DNA of 64,000 bases from Engraulis encrasicolus. Its lineage: Eukaryota; Chordata; Actinopteri; Clupeiformes; Engraulidae. Both the position numbers and the translations under genes were made by a program. Below, in pieces: positions 22,023-33,539 of the stretch (position 1 is its first letter; every line of letters begins with the position of its first letter). The notes beneath the pieces were generated by a model. The model worked only from the letters and a program-made list of their open reading frames with translations. It was not told the origin of the DNA and did no database searches. The stretch lies in assembly GCF_034702125.1 (NCBI RefSeq), contig NC_085861.1, forward strand, positions 54,088,322-54,152,321, written 5' to 3'.

Positions 22023-23836
22023 ATGCTCTTCTCCACAATTAACCGCCTTCTCCGCCCTCCCCAAACACCCCAACCATCGGATGCTGCTGAATTGTGCTCC
22101 AGCTTTCAAGACTTTTTCACACGTAAAGTCAACACCATCCACCAGCAGCTCCTAACTTCACCCCAGCACCACGAGGACGAGCCACCTGACACCCACCAGC
22201 CATGGCAGGACATTCCCATCCCCGCTGCCTGCCCACCGCAGCACCGCCTCTCCTGCTTTGCCTCCCTTGGCCATACCCAGGTCACTGACCTGGTGTCAAA
22301 AGCCAAGTCGTCCTCTTGCCAGCTGGACCTCATGCCCACCACCCTGGTTAAAGCCTGCCTTCCTGCCCTCTGCCACATCATGACAACTATCAACACGTCT
22401 CTGGAATCTGGTGTTGTGCCTGCCAGCTTCAAAACTGCTGCTGTGCACACTGAAAAAACCTGGTCTGGACCCTGACGACCCCAACAACTACCGTCCGATC
22501 TCCAACCTTCCTTTCCTCAGCAAAGTCTTGTAAAGGGCAGTGGTGGCCCAACTCCAGCAGCATATGTCCCACCATGAGCTCTTTGAACCCCTGCAATCTG
22601 GTTTCAGAGCCCACCACAGCACAGAGACTGCACTTGTCAAAATCACCAACGACCTCCTCACTGCTGCTGACAAAGGCCACCTTACCATCCTCATCCTCCT
22701 GGACCTCTCAGCAGCATTTGACACAGTCTCTCATTCCATCCTGCTTAAACGGCTCTCAGAGTTCACTGGATTAACTGGCACAGCACTTAACTGGTTTCAT
22801 TCATATCTATCCAACCGCCAACAATATGTCACTCTCAAAGACTCCCGCTCCACCACAGTTACCATCAGCCACGGCGTTCCGCAAGGTTCGGTGCTTGGCC
22901 CCCTTCTCTTCACCATCTACATGCTCCCCCTTGGTCGTATCATCCGCTCCCATGGTCTCAGTTTCCACTGCTACGCCGACGACACACAGATATACATCAG
23001 CACCAAACCCTCTCCTCTGTCCCCCCCCACCCCTCTATCCCCCCCCCACCCCTCTCGTCCACTGCCTGCAGGACATCAAAACCTGGATGACACACAATCT
23101 CCTCAAACTGAACAGCAATAAAACTGAGCTCATGGTGGTGGCACCAGCAATGCTGCAAAGGAAGGTTGGAGATCTCCACCTGGACATCGATGGATGCACC
23201 ATCACCCCATCCCCCGAAGTACGTAACCTGGGTGTCATCTTGGATTCATCACTTTCACTTCACTCCCACATCAAAAAAGTCACCAAATCAGCATTCTATC
23301 ATCTCCGAAACATCTCCAGACTGCGGCCTTCACTCTCTAAGACAGTTACGGAGACGCTCACTCACTCCTTCATCTCCTCCCGTCTGGACTATTGCAATGC
23401 CATCCTGCTTGGTCTACCCAACAAGGCCCTAGACAGACTGCAATATGTCCAGAACTCTGCTGCCAGGATCATAACAGGCACTAGACCCTGGCAGCACATC
23501 ACCCCCATACTCAAGCAGCTTCACTGGCTCCCCATCAAGTCACGGATTACCTACAAAGTCCTCCTCCTAACCTTCAAGTCCCTCCATGGTCTGGCACCCC
23601 ACTACCTCACTGACCTCCTTCACCCCTATGACCCTTCAAGATCCCTGCGGTCCTCTTCCAAGTGCCAGTTGATCGTCCCTCGTGCCAGGCTCAAGGCCAC
23701 CAGTGACAGAGCCTTCCATGTTGCTGCTCCCATTCTTTGGAACAATCTGCCCGACCACATCCAAAATGGCCCTTCACTGGCCATGTTTAAGCAACACCCT
23801 AAGACACATCTCTTCCTGGAGGCTTATGGCTGCTAG
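22023..23836 (+). pseudogene. L2 ORF, reverse transcriptase domain, frameshifted
   Basis: Frame 22023-22440 encodes the linker region. After a shift at ~22445 comes KPGLDPDDPNNYRPISNLPF, then a TAA at ~22530 where a Glu would be expected. The next frame holds HHSTETALVKITND, LLDLSAAFDTVSH (first catalytic Asp), GVPQGSVLGPLLF and CYADDTQIY (the YADD box). A C-run at ~23018-23048 shifts frame again to the C-terminal part HNLLKLNSNKTELMV ... RLDYCNAILLGLP ... LHWLPIKSRITYKV, ending at 23836. All catalytic boxes are present but the protein cannot be made in one piece. Confidence 0.88.
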
Positions 23837-23990
23837 TTCCACAAGCACTTTCACGCATTCACACACATGCTCACACACTGACGCGCACACACACTCACAC
23901 TTTCCAACACAACACTCTGTGAAGCGTCCTTGGGTGTTTTGAAAGGCGCTATATAAAACGAAAGTGTTATTATTATTATTATTATTATTG

Positions 23991-24075
23991 ATAAGTGGGC
24001 TTTGTTGTTGGAGCCCATATGGGCAATGGGTGGGCATTAAATGGGCTAAATTGAGCATGGGCAGGAAGTGGGTTG
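23991..24075. repeat. Minisatellite, right part after the LINE
   Basis: Resumes mid-unit (ATAAGTGGGCTTTGTTGTTG) and ends near GCATGGGCAGGAAGTGGG. Degenerate GGGGCCCATGTAGG words continue near 24328. Confidence 0.85.
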
Positions 24076-24408
24076 CAGCAAGGCTTCAATTCAATTCAAA
24101 AACACGTTTTCCTCCCACCTACCAGTTGAGATGTAATAGCATAATAGCCTATATATAAACAAAGCACATGTTTCTTAATAGCCTATATATAAACAAACAC
24201 ATATTTCTTGCTTTACTTCCCAGTTGATAGTTGTGTTTTTACACATACAGTAGCCTACTATGAAAGTTACATTTGCTAATTTAGTTGATTTTAAACAGTG
24301 GCCCCATGTGGACAAGCCCAGTTGTTGGGGCCCATGTAGGCCTAATTTTACAGTTCTTTAGACAAACAGCAATAGCAAAAAGACAATTAATACAATTAGG
24401 CCACTTAA

Positions 24409-25263
24409 CCCTCCGAGGTCTAAGGCCTTTCAGAGGCTTTTAGGCTGCTTGCACCACCCTGACATTTTCAAGTATTTTCAACGAACAATAAGCATCTATG
24501 CAAAAGTGAAATACATGGTTGTATTCTGAAAAGCCTGTCAATAAATAATCTGAAAGAAAATTGGATGTCATACAAACATGTTTTATTTAAATTAAGTATA
24601 AACGCAACTGTACAAAAAAAACAGGTTTCAGAGGTCTTCAAAAAGTGCAAGAAAACACACAATAAATATATCTAGCCAAGACTTTTGAAGTTTGAATCTT
24701 GTAAACAAATGTGTTGGCTGCATAAAGGTAAAAAGGGCATTTAGAAATGTTTTGTTGTTTTCATACAAAATGCAAAAAAGAAACACTATGTCAGGCCACT
24801 GCCTGTCTCATTTGAATACTAATGAGATAGGTGTGAAAAACCTCTAATGGCCCACACCCCCCTGTCAATCTCCATGTGCTCTGATAACACCCCCTCCCCC
24901 TGTCACTCTCTTTGTCCTGTGGCCAAGTGAGCAGCATGGCTGTGTTTACCCTAGCTGAAAGGGGCGTGTTGTCACCTCTGAATAGCCACTCAAGCACCGG
25001 TACTTTACATGTGAATAGCAATAGGTGTGGCTGCTACAGGCAGAGAGTACAGAATATGCGAAGATTTCTTTTCACTTTCTTTAAATTGGGCCAGCTATAT
25101 AATTTATTTAATGTAAAATATATATATATATTTGAAATCTGGAAGGTCTGAGGTTTCTAATGGTGTAACTTATATGTTTCAATGACAAAAACCCACAGAG
25201 TTACAGATTTGTTTTGGGAGACATGTCAAATTGCCCTCTCAAGAGCAATTAGACCTCTGTGTG
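24409..25263. mobile_element. TTAA-flanked piggyBac-type element
   Basis: TTAA at 24405-24408 and 25264-25267. Left tip CCCTCCGAGGTCTAAGGC, right tip (reverse complement) CACACAGAGGTCTAATTGC; GAGGTCTAA is shared. 855 bp, AT-rich, no transposase. Confidence 0.65.
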
Positions 25264-25267
25264 TTAA

Positions 25268-26271
25268 ATTGTACATTGTACAACAAATACATGTTTTGCA
25301 TGGAAATATCTGAAAAGCTGAAATGTTATAGGGTTGGGCGATATGGAGAAAAAGTTTGTGCAACAGCTCAACTTTGATGAGTTAGTACATGACTTTGCAA
25401 GAAGGAAGAGAAAGGAAATATCTTTTTTAGACTGTTGTAAGGGGGCCTTTGCATTACCATATATAGTTGATATGCAATACTATTAGTCTTTTTAAAAAAT
25501 ATAATAATTGAAATGTACAAATAAAAATAATCAGATGAGCACAACAAAGTTTGCAATAACCTAAAAGAAAGCAGGCATATTCCAGTGCAACTCCTGCAGG
25601 ATAGCAAAAGCAAGAAGCAATGCAAACTGCGTGGGAAATCTCCACCCCATGGAAATGAATAGACCTCTAGACTACATTTCGCGCCGTTTCTGCTGCTTGC
25701 TGACTGACCGGCTTTTGTCTGCTGCCTGTGTAATTGACTGAAGAGAAGATCTCGAGTGCACGAGCTGGATTACTTAACAAAAGGTTGGTAAACATCTGAT
25801 ACGAGTGTACTTTGGCTATTGCTATTTCTGCAACTATGTTATTACTGCATCATGTTAACCAAAAGGACAGGAACTGTTAATGTAAATGAACGAGTTATCT
25901 GTTGTTGGCTAACTTTGGTTAGCTAACTTTGGTCGTTAGCGAACTTTGGTTGAAACTTTGGATATTGATTCCATCTTTAAGTGTTAATTTCGTCAGATGA
26001 GAAAAGTGTTTGTTTGCAACACCATACAGAGAACAGCTTTTGCATCTTGTTTTATTAGATGAATGAGGTGCTGTCGTTAGCAACGTGGTTATTATCTTCA
26101 GTAAGGCAGATGACCTGTGAAATTCGTGAAGGTTAGCAATATTTTCAAGGCCAGAGGATCTGGGCTCCCATTAGCAATGTTTGTGCCAGTCAGGAACACC
26201 TTGAGAAGCGCAAAGGTGAGGGCTGGCGGGGGAAGACTTCACGGCATAGCTGAGGGATCGCTTGTACTGTG
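25268..26271. other. No gene; short GCTAACTTTGGT repeats
   Basis: Contains three imperfect ~17-bp repeats of GCTAACTTTGGTTA near 25908-25950. No coding signal recognised. Confidence 0.4.
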
Positions 26272-26280
26272 CCTAGAACT

Positions 26281-26881
26281 GGTAGCATGTCATTTTTCCG
26301 ACACCCCTTTGGTCCGATTCGTCAATATTCCGAAAATTTCCCATTAATCCTACAGCCCACTAACTCGAAATAATTAAATGAAACCCTTTGCTCCGACAGC
26401 TCAATGTTCCGACCAATGGCTGTTTGGGGTTGGTCATCATCCCAGGTCGTATGTCCTGCTTTTCCCGGTGCCGAGCAGACTTCAGCTGCATGCGCTGCGA
26501 CGAGCACATAGATGCCGTCTGAGTCGGTCTTGCTGTGCCCTTACCAAAACCACCCCTAAACATAACCTGTCATTAATGCAATGTTGCCAAGTGCCCTACC
26601 CAAAACCATTCCTAACCCTGACCTGTCAGTTTTAAATTTGTGCCTTGACCAAAACTTTCCCTAAACCTAACCTGTCACAGACGGCAGCATGACCACTGCG
26701 TAGGCTTCAGAGATGACGGTGATCTAAAGCAGCTTTTGGTCGGAACATTGGACTGTCGGGACAAAGGGTTTCATTTAATTGGTAAAAAGTTATCTGAGAC
26801 TAAGTGCTGTAGGATCAATGGGAAATGTTCGGAACATTGACGCATCGGACCAATGGTGCGTCGGAAAAATGAGCGGACCCC
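26281..26881. mobile_element. Mutator-like MITE, 9-bp TSD, long TIRs
   Basis: Perfect 9-bp duplication CCTAGAACT at 26272-26280 and 26882-26890. Long inverted repeats of roughly 130 bp: both arms share TCATTTTTCCGAC, TTGGTCCGAT, CCCATTRATCCTACAGC and AAATGAAACCCTTTG. 9-bp TSD plus long TIRs is the Mutator (MULE) signature. The core contains CCCTAAACCTAACCTGTCA-type words also found in the element at 43027-43477. No transposase. Confidence 0.82.
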
Positions 26882-26892
26882 CCTAGAACTAG

Positions 26893-27590
26893 GGTGACCG
26901 GACAGTCCCGAATTTTAAGCTGCTTTCCCGAATCCCGAATCTGCCCCCAAATGTCCCAAAAAATCATACTGCAGCAGAATACCAATATTTTGTCTGGTAA
27001 AACCTTAAAAACTATGCTTAGCGCTACTGAGTCCACTGCAATTGTTCTAAAAGAAGTTAGCCGACTGAGTGCTAATTAGAGGCTGCACGCGCAGCTCTTG
27101 TCAGTCTGTGGCTGATTTTACACTGTTCTGTCTGCGTGCACCCTCGCAATGTATTGTTTATTTTTTGACGTTCTAATATCAGGCGCGCGAGTGCACTGAC
27201 AAGCTAACTTTTGCGCTGACAGCAAGCTAATTCATTCGACATGGACAGTGTACAAGTGTACAAGAGCCTTGCAGCCCAAAAGCCAAAGCATCTATGCAGG
27301 TAGGCGACAGAGGAATCATTAGAAAAAGTTTAGGAGAAAACAAGAGCGCAACGTGCAGCAGCCTCAAGGGTGACACGACAAAGCTGTGGGCAAATAAGTT
27401 TAAAAATGTAGGCTACTACGGTAATAGTCAATAGCCTACATTTCCTAAGGCCTTTTCAATCATCCATGTCGACAGGGCTCGTTATTACGCCTTGGAATTC
27501 TTTTTGTTTGCAATTTGTCTGACCATTTGCAGCTAGTTTCTGTGACGGACATGAAAACAAAAATGCTGTTGTTGCCTTTCAAGACTGGAA
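26893..27590. other. No supported gene
   Basis: A short frame at ~27241 (MDSVQVYKSLAAQKPKHLC) followed by GTAGGC could be a small exon, but nothing else supports it. Confidence 0.3.
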
Positions 27591-27659
27591 ATGTGGCATT
27601 GCCATTATTGCACTGATGTGCAGGTTTTTTGTTTTGTTTTATTATTATTTTTTTTAACC

Positions 27660-27836
27660 ATGTTACCTTTTGCTGTCGTGGAGTTCCCAAACAACGGACT
27701 GGCGGTAATATCCACAAAGTGGTTTACAGGACCCGACGAAGGTGAATGCTACTGGCCACCCCCGAAGACAAACTTCACCAGGGCAGCGATGAAAGAAAGA
27801 GATCCTTCCAGTGACTGGGTCAAGTTCAAAGTCACT
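27660..27836 (+). CDS. Possible first exon of a DUF4806-type, transposon-associated gene
   Basis: ATG at 27660 opens 59 codons ending exactly at GTGAGG, a good donor (27837). The protein reads MLPFAVVEFPNNGLAVISTK, WFTGPDEGECYWPP and SSDWVKFKVT. The layout of hydrophobic F-x-V-V-E-F, then I-S-x-x-W, C-Y-W-P-P, and D-W-x-x-F-K-V resembles the N-terminal part of proteins carrying DUF4806, a family repeated many times in fish and cnidarian genomes. Nothing resembling DUF4806 itself is seen downstream before 29.4 kb, so the gene is partial here. Family assignment is from memory of the pattern. Confidence 0.38.
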
Positions 27837-28112
27837 GTGAGGAGAAAAGCCGGCAATGCGCCCATATGTATTTTGTATTTTTCACAAATACTTACCACCA
27901 CCATCAAATTCTATGTAGTCATCATTATGACTGGGAAAATTGCACTTTTCATACATGAGGATGGGATCTTCATTGTTTGCCATTTTTGAATTTCCAGAAA
28001 TGGGAATTTTTAGCTGGAAAACTTACTGTATTTTGGTCATGCAAGCAAATATTAGTTTATTACTTAGTAAATATTCCTGAAAAGATCAAATGTGGCATCA
28101 CATTTTCAACTT

Positions 28113-28380
28113 AGATGGGGGAAACCTGGGTTGCCCGAGTAGGTTTTAGCTGGGGCCCATATGAAACCCATAAAGGGGCCACTCGGTGTGGGACCTAGAT
28201 GGGGGAAACCTGGGTTGCCCGAGTAGGTTTTAGCTGAGGCCCATATGAAACCCACCTTTAGCCCAACTGGGCTTGCCCACATGGGGCCACCGCTTAACCT
28301 GCGGCCAAAACCGACTTGAGCCCAGCTGGGCAGCCCACGTTCAACCCATATGGGACCCACAAGGGTGTGTTGGCAGGGGT
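28113..28380. repeat. GGCCCATATG-type repeat with 83-bp tandem duplication
   Basis: GATGGGGGAAACCTGGGTTG...GGCCCATATGAAACCCA occurs twice (~28114 and ~28197), followed by GCCCAACTGGGC and GCCCAGCTGGGC palindromic words. Related in word content to the minisatellite at 20125. Confidence 0.65.
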
Positions 28381-28384
28381 AGTG

Positions 28385-29416
28385 CATCATGTGTCACGTC
28401 TGTCTCTACCCGCCACTGAAAATGCATTGTGTGGTGTCGTGGGGAGGGAGACTGATTTGCCTCTCACAAGACAAGCGAAATAGTCGCTAGATTCGGCCAG
28501 ATTGAGCCTGAAAAGTCGCTAAATGATTTTTTTTGTCGCCAGAGGTGGCCAAAAGTCGCTAAATTGGCAACACTGATTTCAATATTATGATTTAATACAA
28601 AGATTAGCCCACTTTTCCATTCATCACACATTCAGTTTTTTGTGCCTAACAGTGTTCATTGAACACAGTCACTTTACCAGTATCACGTAGCCTACAGAGT
28701 TTTAATTGCATGGAATTTAAGACGACGACAACGAGACTAATTTATGTAGGCTAACAGTAAGTTTATAATGGACAGTGACATCGCTTAGCTTTGCGATGTG
28801 ACAGTAAGTTTATAATGGACTTACTATTAATGAATTACTGTTTCGTTGTGTGACGGGTTTGTTTTGTAGTTGAAGTCCCTGAGTCTGCGCACTGCGGCAC
28901 TAAAGAACTTCCGGTATGCTTGACCCCAGCGCAATTGTAAAAAGTGCCGACCGGAGGAGCAGTGGGACCAGATTGATCCTGCGGCTCTTCATGGGGCAGA
29001 TGGGTGACGTGTCCGTGACGCATATCGAGACAGATATTTTTAGTTGGTTTCAGGGACGTCTACATAAGTATCATTGGTTGGTTTAGTTAGTTTTCAATAT
29101 TGTGGAGTGATTTTATGTTGGGTTTTTTTGTGCCTTTCCCCTTCTCACCTAAATAAAAGGTGGACTATCTTCACCATCAGTTGTCAGAGCATACTTTGTC
29201 AGCTCATAATGTCAGAAGCTGTAGGCCTAGCCTATGCTACACAGACAAATGGCCTTGCAACAATGGACAAACACAAACCACACCATAGCTAAATGGGACA
29301 CATAGCCTATTCACTGCAAACACATCCAAAGCAGAAGACATTAGTCAGTCTTGCAAAACACAAGAAATGAGCTACCAAGCAGTGGTAAAATGGTTCATTT
29401 TCAGACATGACATTTG
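28385..29416. other. No gene; diverged interspersed repeat
   Basis: 28480-28582 carries AGTCGCTAAAT and TTTTTTGTCGCCAG words shared with 19400-19740. A tandem ACAGTAAGTTTATAATGGAC pair is at ~28757 and ~28801. No coding sequence supported. Confidence 0.4.
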
Positions 29417-29764
29417 CTAATGGAAGGAATAGCAACCTATATGTTTTCTGAAGAGATGCATTGATGTCGGGAAGTTTGTGGCCAGATTTCTGATGGTGTC
29501 GATATGTAAGAGAGTACCTATTGCTTGAAGAAAGACTTTTAGTAGCCCTAAAAGTGACACAAATGCCCTGTCTGAAACAGTTAAAAAAAAATTGGCAAGC
29601 AAAGATAGAACAAACAAGACTAATGCATTGTGTGCGCTTGAAACCTCCATGGGGTCATTTGCAGTGTCTTCAAGCCAGTCTCTCTCTTCATCAGTGACAA
29701 CCTCTGGCTCTTCATCAGTGACAACCTCTGGATCCTCAGTTGTAGACTGTATGGAAGTAGACAA
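29417..29764 (-). CDS. N-terminal piece of a transposase-like gene (TNP2/EnSpm-like pattern)
   Basis: A 115-aa minus-strand frame starts MSTSIQSTTEDPEVVTDEEP, with a tandem EEPEVVTDE acidic repeat, then LVLFVLSLLANFFLTVSDRA, a second hydrophobic stretch ending LLKVFLQAIGTLL, and FPTSMHLFRKHIG. The order of acidic leader, Leu-rich 'no-catalysis' segment and PTSxxLxRKxIG is like the N-terminal region before the zinc-finger/TNP2 part of EnSpm/CACTA-related genes in fish. There is no downstream continuation on the minus strand. The assignment is tentative; the acidic tandem repeat (two near-identical nonapeptides) is directly visible. Confidence 0.38.
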   Translation of the reverse strand: MSTSIQSTTEDPEVVTDEEPEVVTDEERDWLEDTANDPMEVSSAHNALVLFVLSLLANFFLTVSDRAFVSLLGLLKVFLQAIGTLLHIDTIRNLATNFPTSMHLFRKHIGCYSFH

Positions 29765-29769
29765 GTAAT

Positions 29770-30362
29770 ACCAATGGGTAATTGAATGGAAGGTATACAG
29801 TGTAAATTATATTGTGTTACTGTTTTTATATTCCATTATTAAAGGGATGCCCATTGTTGGGATTTTAATTGTACATTTAAAAAAAAAAATGCCAAGATAT
29901 GGTTAAAGATCCCATGACATGCAGTTTATTCACATAGGCATTATGGTCGCCCGATAGCCTACTGTAGGGGTGCAACATTGGTAGGGGTACAACATACTGA
30001 TTGGGAAAATTCCAAGACCGAGAACAGTGCCCAGGGCATCTTTTGTCATTTCTAACAACCAAGGGAATCGTGTGAATTTGGTGGACTCTGGCACACTTTG
30101 GCTAAAGCTGACTGCTTTGTGCCCTGTCGTTAAAAAAGCTGTTTTAAACACATCCACGCCTTTCAATAGCTAATATAAGCGATGAATAATGTTCCAGACA
30201 ACCATCGCGTAAGAACCATGTTACAAGCATGCTCATGTACTGAATTTTACAGATAGTGGACAATGGCATGCTCAGGTATGTTGCCTTGACAGGACGGACA
30301 TTCTCATTAACCTGTAAAGGGATCCACCCAAAAGTGTCTCCAATATGGCTGGCAAGTGCAAG
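29770..30362. other. No gene seen
   Basis: AT-rich, short chance ORFs only. Confidence 0.4.
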
Positions 30363-30370
30363 GACTAGAG

Positions 30371-30699
30371 CAGTGGTTCTTAACCTGGGGTGCGGGCACC
30401 CCCTGGGGGTGCACCAGAGATTTCAGGGGGTGCGCAGACTTTTGTTTGTGTTGAGGTTATGACCAAAATTCTGCTTCAAAACATTATAATTAGGCAAAAT
30501 CAAGATGACATTAAAATATGTTTTGGTCTCCATGAAGTCATGAAAGTATTGATTAATGTCTAAAGCAAGAATCATTGTAATAAATTACTTAAATCATTTT
30601 TAGAGCTTATGCACATGTAGACGTTTGGGATGGGGGTGCACGGCTTTTCTTGGGAACAGGTAAGGGGGTGCGTTAGGAAAAAAAGGTTAAGAACCACTG
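30371..30699. mobile_element. hAT (Charlie-like) MITE
   Basis: Termini CAGTGGTTCTTAACC and GGTTAAGAACCACTG are perfect 15-bp inverted repeats. Flanking octamers GACTAGAG and TTCTAGAC share the CTAGA core typical of hAT targets. Interior GGGGGTGC subterminal repeats; 329 bp; non-coding. Confidence 0.82.
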
Positions 30700-30707
30700 T
30701 TCTAGAC

Positions 30708-31590
30708 GGACTAATGATTAATGTTTATTCTTTCTCCGCCCTATTTTGACCCCCCCCACCCCCCGTGTCCTGTGCACTGTCCACTGTCCAGTAAGAGTAA
30801 TTCAAGTAAATTAATCTATATTCATATCCACATATATTCATAGCCAGTGAAAAAATACATTTTTTAGATCTGCTGATATCTGTAAATACTGACAACAAAC
30901 TGGAAACTTCTCAACCTCCCTCTAAAACATACATTTAAATACATCCTGCGGATGGAATTGTTACTAGGACGTTAACTCTTTCCTCTCTGATGGCTGAAAA
31001 GGTAACTTTGCAACAGCTTGAGGCACACTGGCCAAGAACTCTTTGGAATTGGTCACGTATGCAAACGTATTCTGGCTTTTCCAACGGGCTGCACTCAGAG
31101 TTCGGAGCGCGATTGTCCAGTGAGTTCGTCCTGGCGACGGTTGTCAGGGGAGGTGCAAGGGGTCTATTGGCAGATATTCTCCTTTAAATGTGTATTACAG
31201 AGGTGTTTACCTGTTCATCCAAGGAATCGTTATCTGAAGGCAAACTGCTCATCTGAGTAACATAATAAATGTAAGTTAATTGAGCTTGTTGAAATGTATT
31301 AGTAGTAGTAGTAGTAGTAGTAGAACAACACTGAGGCCCAAGTCGTTTTGATTGAACCAATAAGTAACACTTTGTTTTACCTCTTCCTCCATGCTGCTGC
31401 CTTCATGGTCACTACTGTGGTCTCCATGCATGTCCTCTGTGTCCTCCTATAGAATAGTTTTGCACATGAGCATTTCGGTTGTGCAAAGTGGATATGCCTG
31501 TAACATTTCATGTAGAATGCAAATTGCGTCACCCATTCATCCGCATTCTGTTGCCCATCATGTTGCTCTGTCTGCACTGTCTGTCTGGCC
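30708..31590. other. No supported gene; (AGT)n tract
   Basis: Includes a perfect (AGT)n microsatellite at ~31298-31323. A MAEK codon run followed by GTAACT at ~30990 is too little to call an exon. Confidence 0.4.
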
Positions 31591-31594
31591 TATT

Positions 31595-33535
31595 AGTGAA
31601 AAATAGTGGGGTCGTAATAGGCTCAGTCATTTCAAATTGGTGTTAAAGTTTGGTTTTCACTTCCAAGTTGAAGTTTTGGGTCTACAGAACAATTTGAGTT
31701 CGAGTGTCAAACACACAGATAACAAAATGGCCTGCGGGGGGCGCTCTAAAATATATAAACTGCTATAACTTTTGATTAGTTAACCCTCAAGCGACCGGCC
31801 TGTTTTTGCGACTAATCTGACCGAGCGGGGTCATTTATGACCCCAAGGAGTTTATATAGAAATACCACTATATAAATTATTTTTTGGGGTTCATTCAAAT
31901 TTATTTACATCTTGCACATACTTGTCCCTCATCTAAGGCAAAAAAATGTGAATTTGAACATTTTATTGTTTTGCTAAAAATTAGTCAAACTTACATACGT
32001 TTAAGCTAAATATGATGTATGCCCTCATTTGCATATGTAAACATCAAAATACAAAAAACATCCAATACATTTTTTTCTTCTCTCATCATCAGTAATCAAC
32101 TGAGAAAGTTTCATGGTGATATCTATCATTTACATTTTTTAGCCTATTCACTTGTAGTAGTCTTACCATAATAATACAGTATATTTATGCTAATTATGGA
32201 AATTGCTCAAAGTGAAACTTCGGGAAACCAAGCTAAATTCTATCCATTAGGCCCATAGATGATATTTCTGCAATAAAACTTTAGGGTACTCAACATTTCT
32301 GGGTTCATGAATTCACAAGATCAAAGAATATGGTAATTTACATAGACAAAACCATGTCTCAAACATATAAGCTTATGCACACTCAAAATGTCTCTGAAAC
32401 TTTTTCTGGACATTGTAGCTGTGAAAAGATGTCTTCCATATTTATTAGAGCAAATAAATGATTCAACTGATGCTTCAGCCTTTGTATAGCCATATAATAA
32501 GGAAAATTCTAAAAACGCCATTGCTTTCTACACTGATGACTTGTTTCCTCCCTCTTTGTTCATCAGGATGACTTCCATTTCATATTCTCATCATGTGTTT
32601 AGGACCACTACGCCATGATATCAACAAATATGGATCCATAACAGAGGAAACCTACCTGGGTGCCCTCACAATATGCTTCGTTGGCTATCGCAGGGGAGCC
32701 CTATTTATTTATATAATATATTATTTTTTAAGACTATAAATGTTTATATTATGAATATTTTAGGTCTGCTGACCATGGCCTGCCCCAAGACACAAAATAC
32801 AAAAACCAGAGTTTGAAAATTACAACAACAATGGACATTATAATGTTGAGTATCTCATGGATCCTCTCGGGGTCATAAATGACCCCAGAGGTGTTTTGAT
32901 TATAAATCCCATATAGATGGTCCAAATCTCACGAAAATCATTCACAACATGCACAACATATGTATTGACACACTCCTAGAAGGACAAGTTTTTCTGATGA
33001 AAATTGCGGAAATGGTGTATGAAAATATGTGCCCGGGGTCATAAATGACCCCAGTCGGTCGCTTTAGGGTTAAACCAAATTTAACATATGAGCTATGTAT
33101 GGATTCAGCATGAAGAGGAGAAACCGGTGAGCTAAGTATTTGGTTACCAGATTAAAGACACACTATGTAAAAAACACGCTTTTAGCCAATGGACAGCTAA
33201 ATCCGGGCTTTTTTAAGATAAAGGGTGGAAATGCCCTCAAAGTTGCAATGAAACATAATTTATTGTTACAAGTTATTGTAAACAAAGCCTGGGTTATCAC
33301 TTAACTTGATTTGTTCAGAATATCCCTGAAGCACACAGATACTAATAGGATATACACAAATATGACTGCATATAACCTAAGTTATGTGATATTTAGCACC
33401 CAACTTGCAACTTTGAGTGTATGCATTTAGGAAGATGAGTACCAGCTTTTTGTTCCAATCAAGCCATAATTTTACTCACAACTTAAAAACTTTATATCTG
33501 GAAGAAAGTAAATCAATAATAATAATAATAATTAA
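31595..33535 (+). repeat. Interspersed repeat copy A, interrupted, with (AAT)n tail
   Basis: Matches 37441-38115 in reverse orientation over its whole length: head AGTGGGGTCGTA, middle GAGCTAAGTATTTGGTTACC, CTTGTAACAATAAATTATG-like segment, and tail ATATCTGGAAGAAAGTAAAT followed by (AAT)n. The microsatellite tail suggests a retroposon (SINE or LINE 3' part). The copy is split by the element at 31784-33069. Confidence 0.8.
31784..33069. mobile_element. piggyBac-type element with empty site preserved elsewhere in the window
   Basis: TTAA (31780-31783, 33070-33073) flanks termini CCCTCAAGCGACCGG and, right end reverse-complemented, CCCTAAAGCGACCG. Subterminal GGGGTCATTTATGACCCC palindromes are near both ends. 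The inverted copy at 37441-38115 reads straight through this point (ATTAGTTTAACCAAATTT), so the 1286-bp segment is an insertion and TTAA its target. No transposase. Confidence 0.88.
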
Positions 33536-33539
33536 TACT

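Larger units (their letters stand above)
20616..23990 (+). mobile_element. L2-clade LINE, near full length, inside minisatellite
   Basis: About 3375 bp encoding an apurinic-like endonuclease then reverse transcriptase, ending in GGCGCTATATAAAACG and an (ATT)n tail (23967-23989), the typical 3' end of fish L2 elements. The 5' side begins in GCATGGGCAATA of the minisatellite, and the 3' side resumes with ATAAGTGGGC. The duplicated target is only about 3 bp (ATA), normal for this clade. A short 5' frame at 20706 reads MALIKYTIGDLLKLN before a frame break. Four frameshifts and one nonsense codon make it inactive. Confidence 0.9.

Noticed and set aside
23774..24058. Minus-strand ORF over the LINE 3' end
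   Set aside because: Encoded by (ATT)n and (CA)n low-complexity sequence and the minisatellite.
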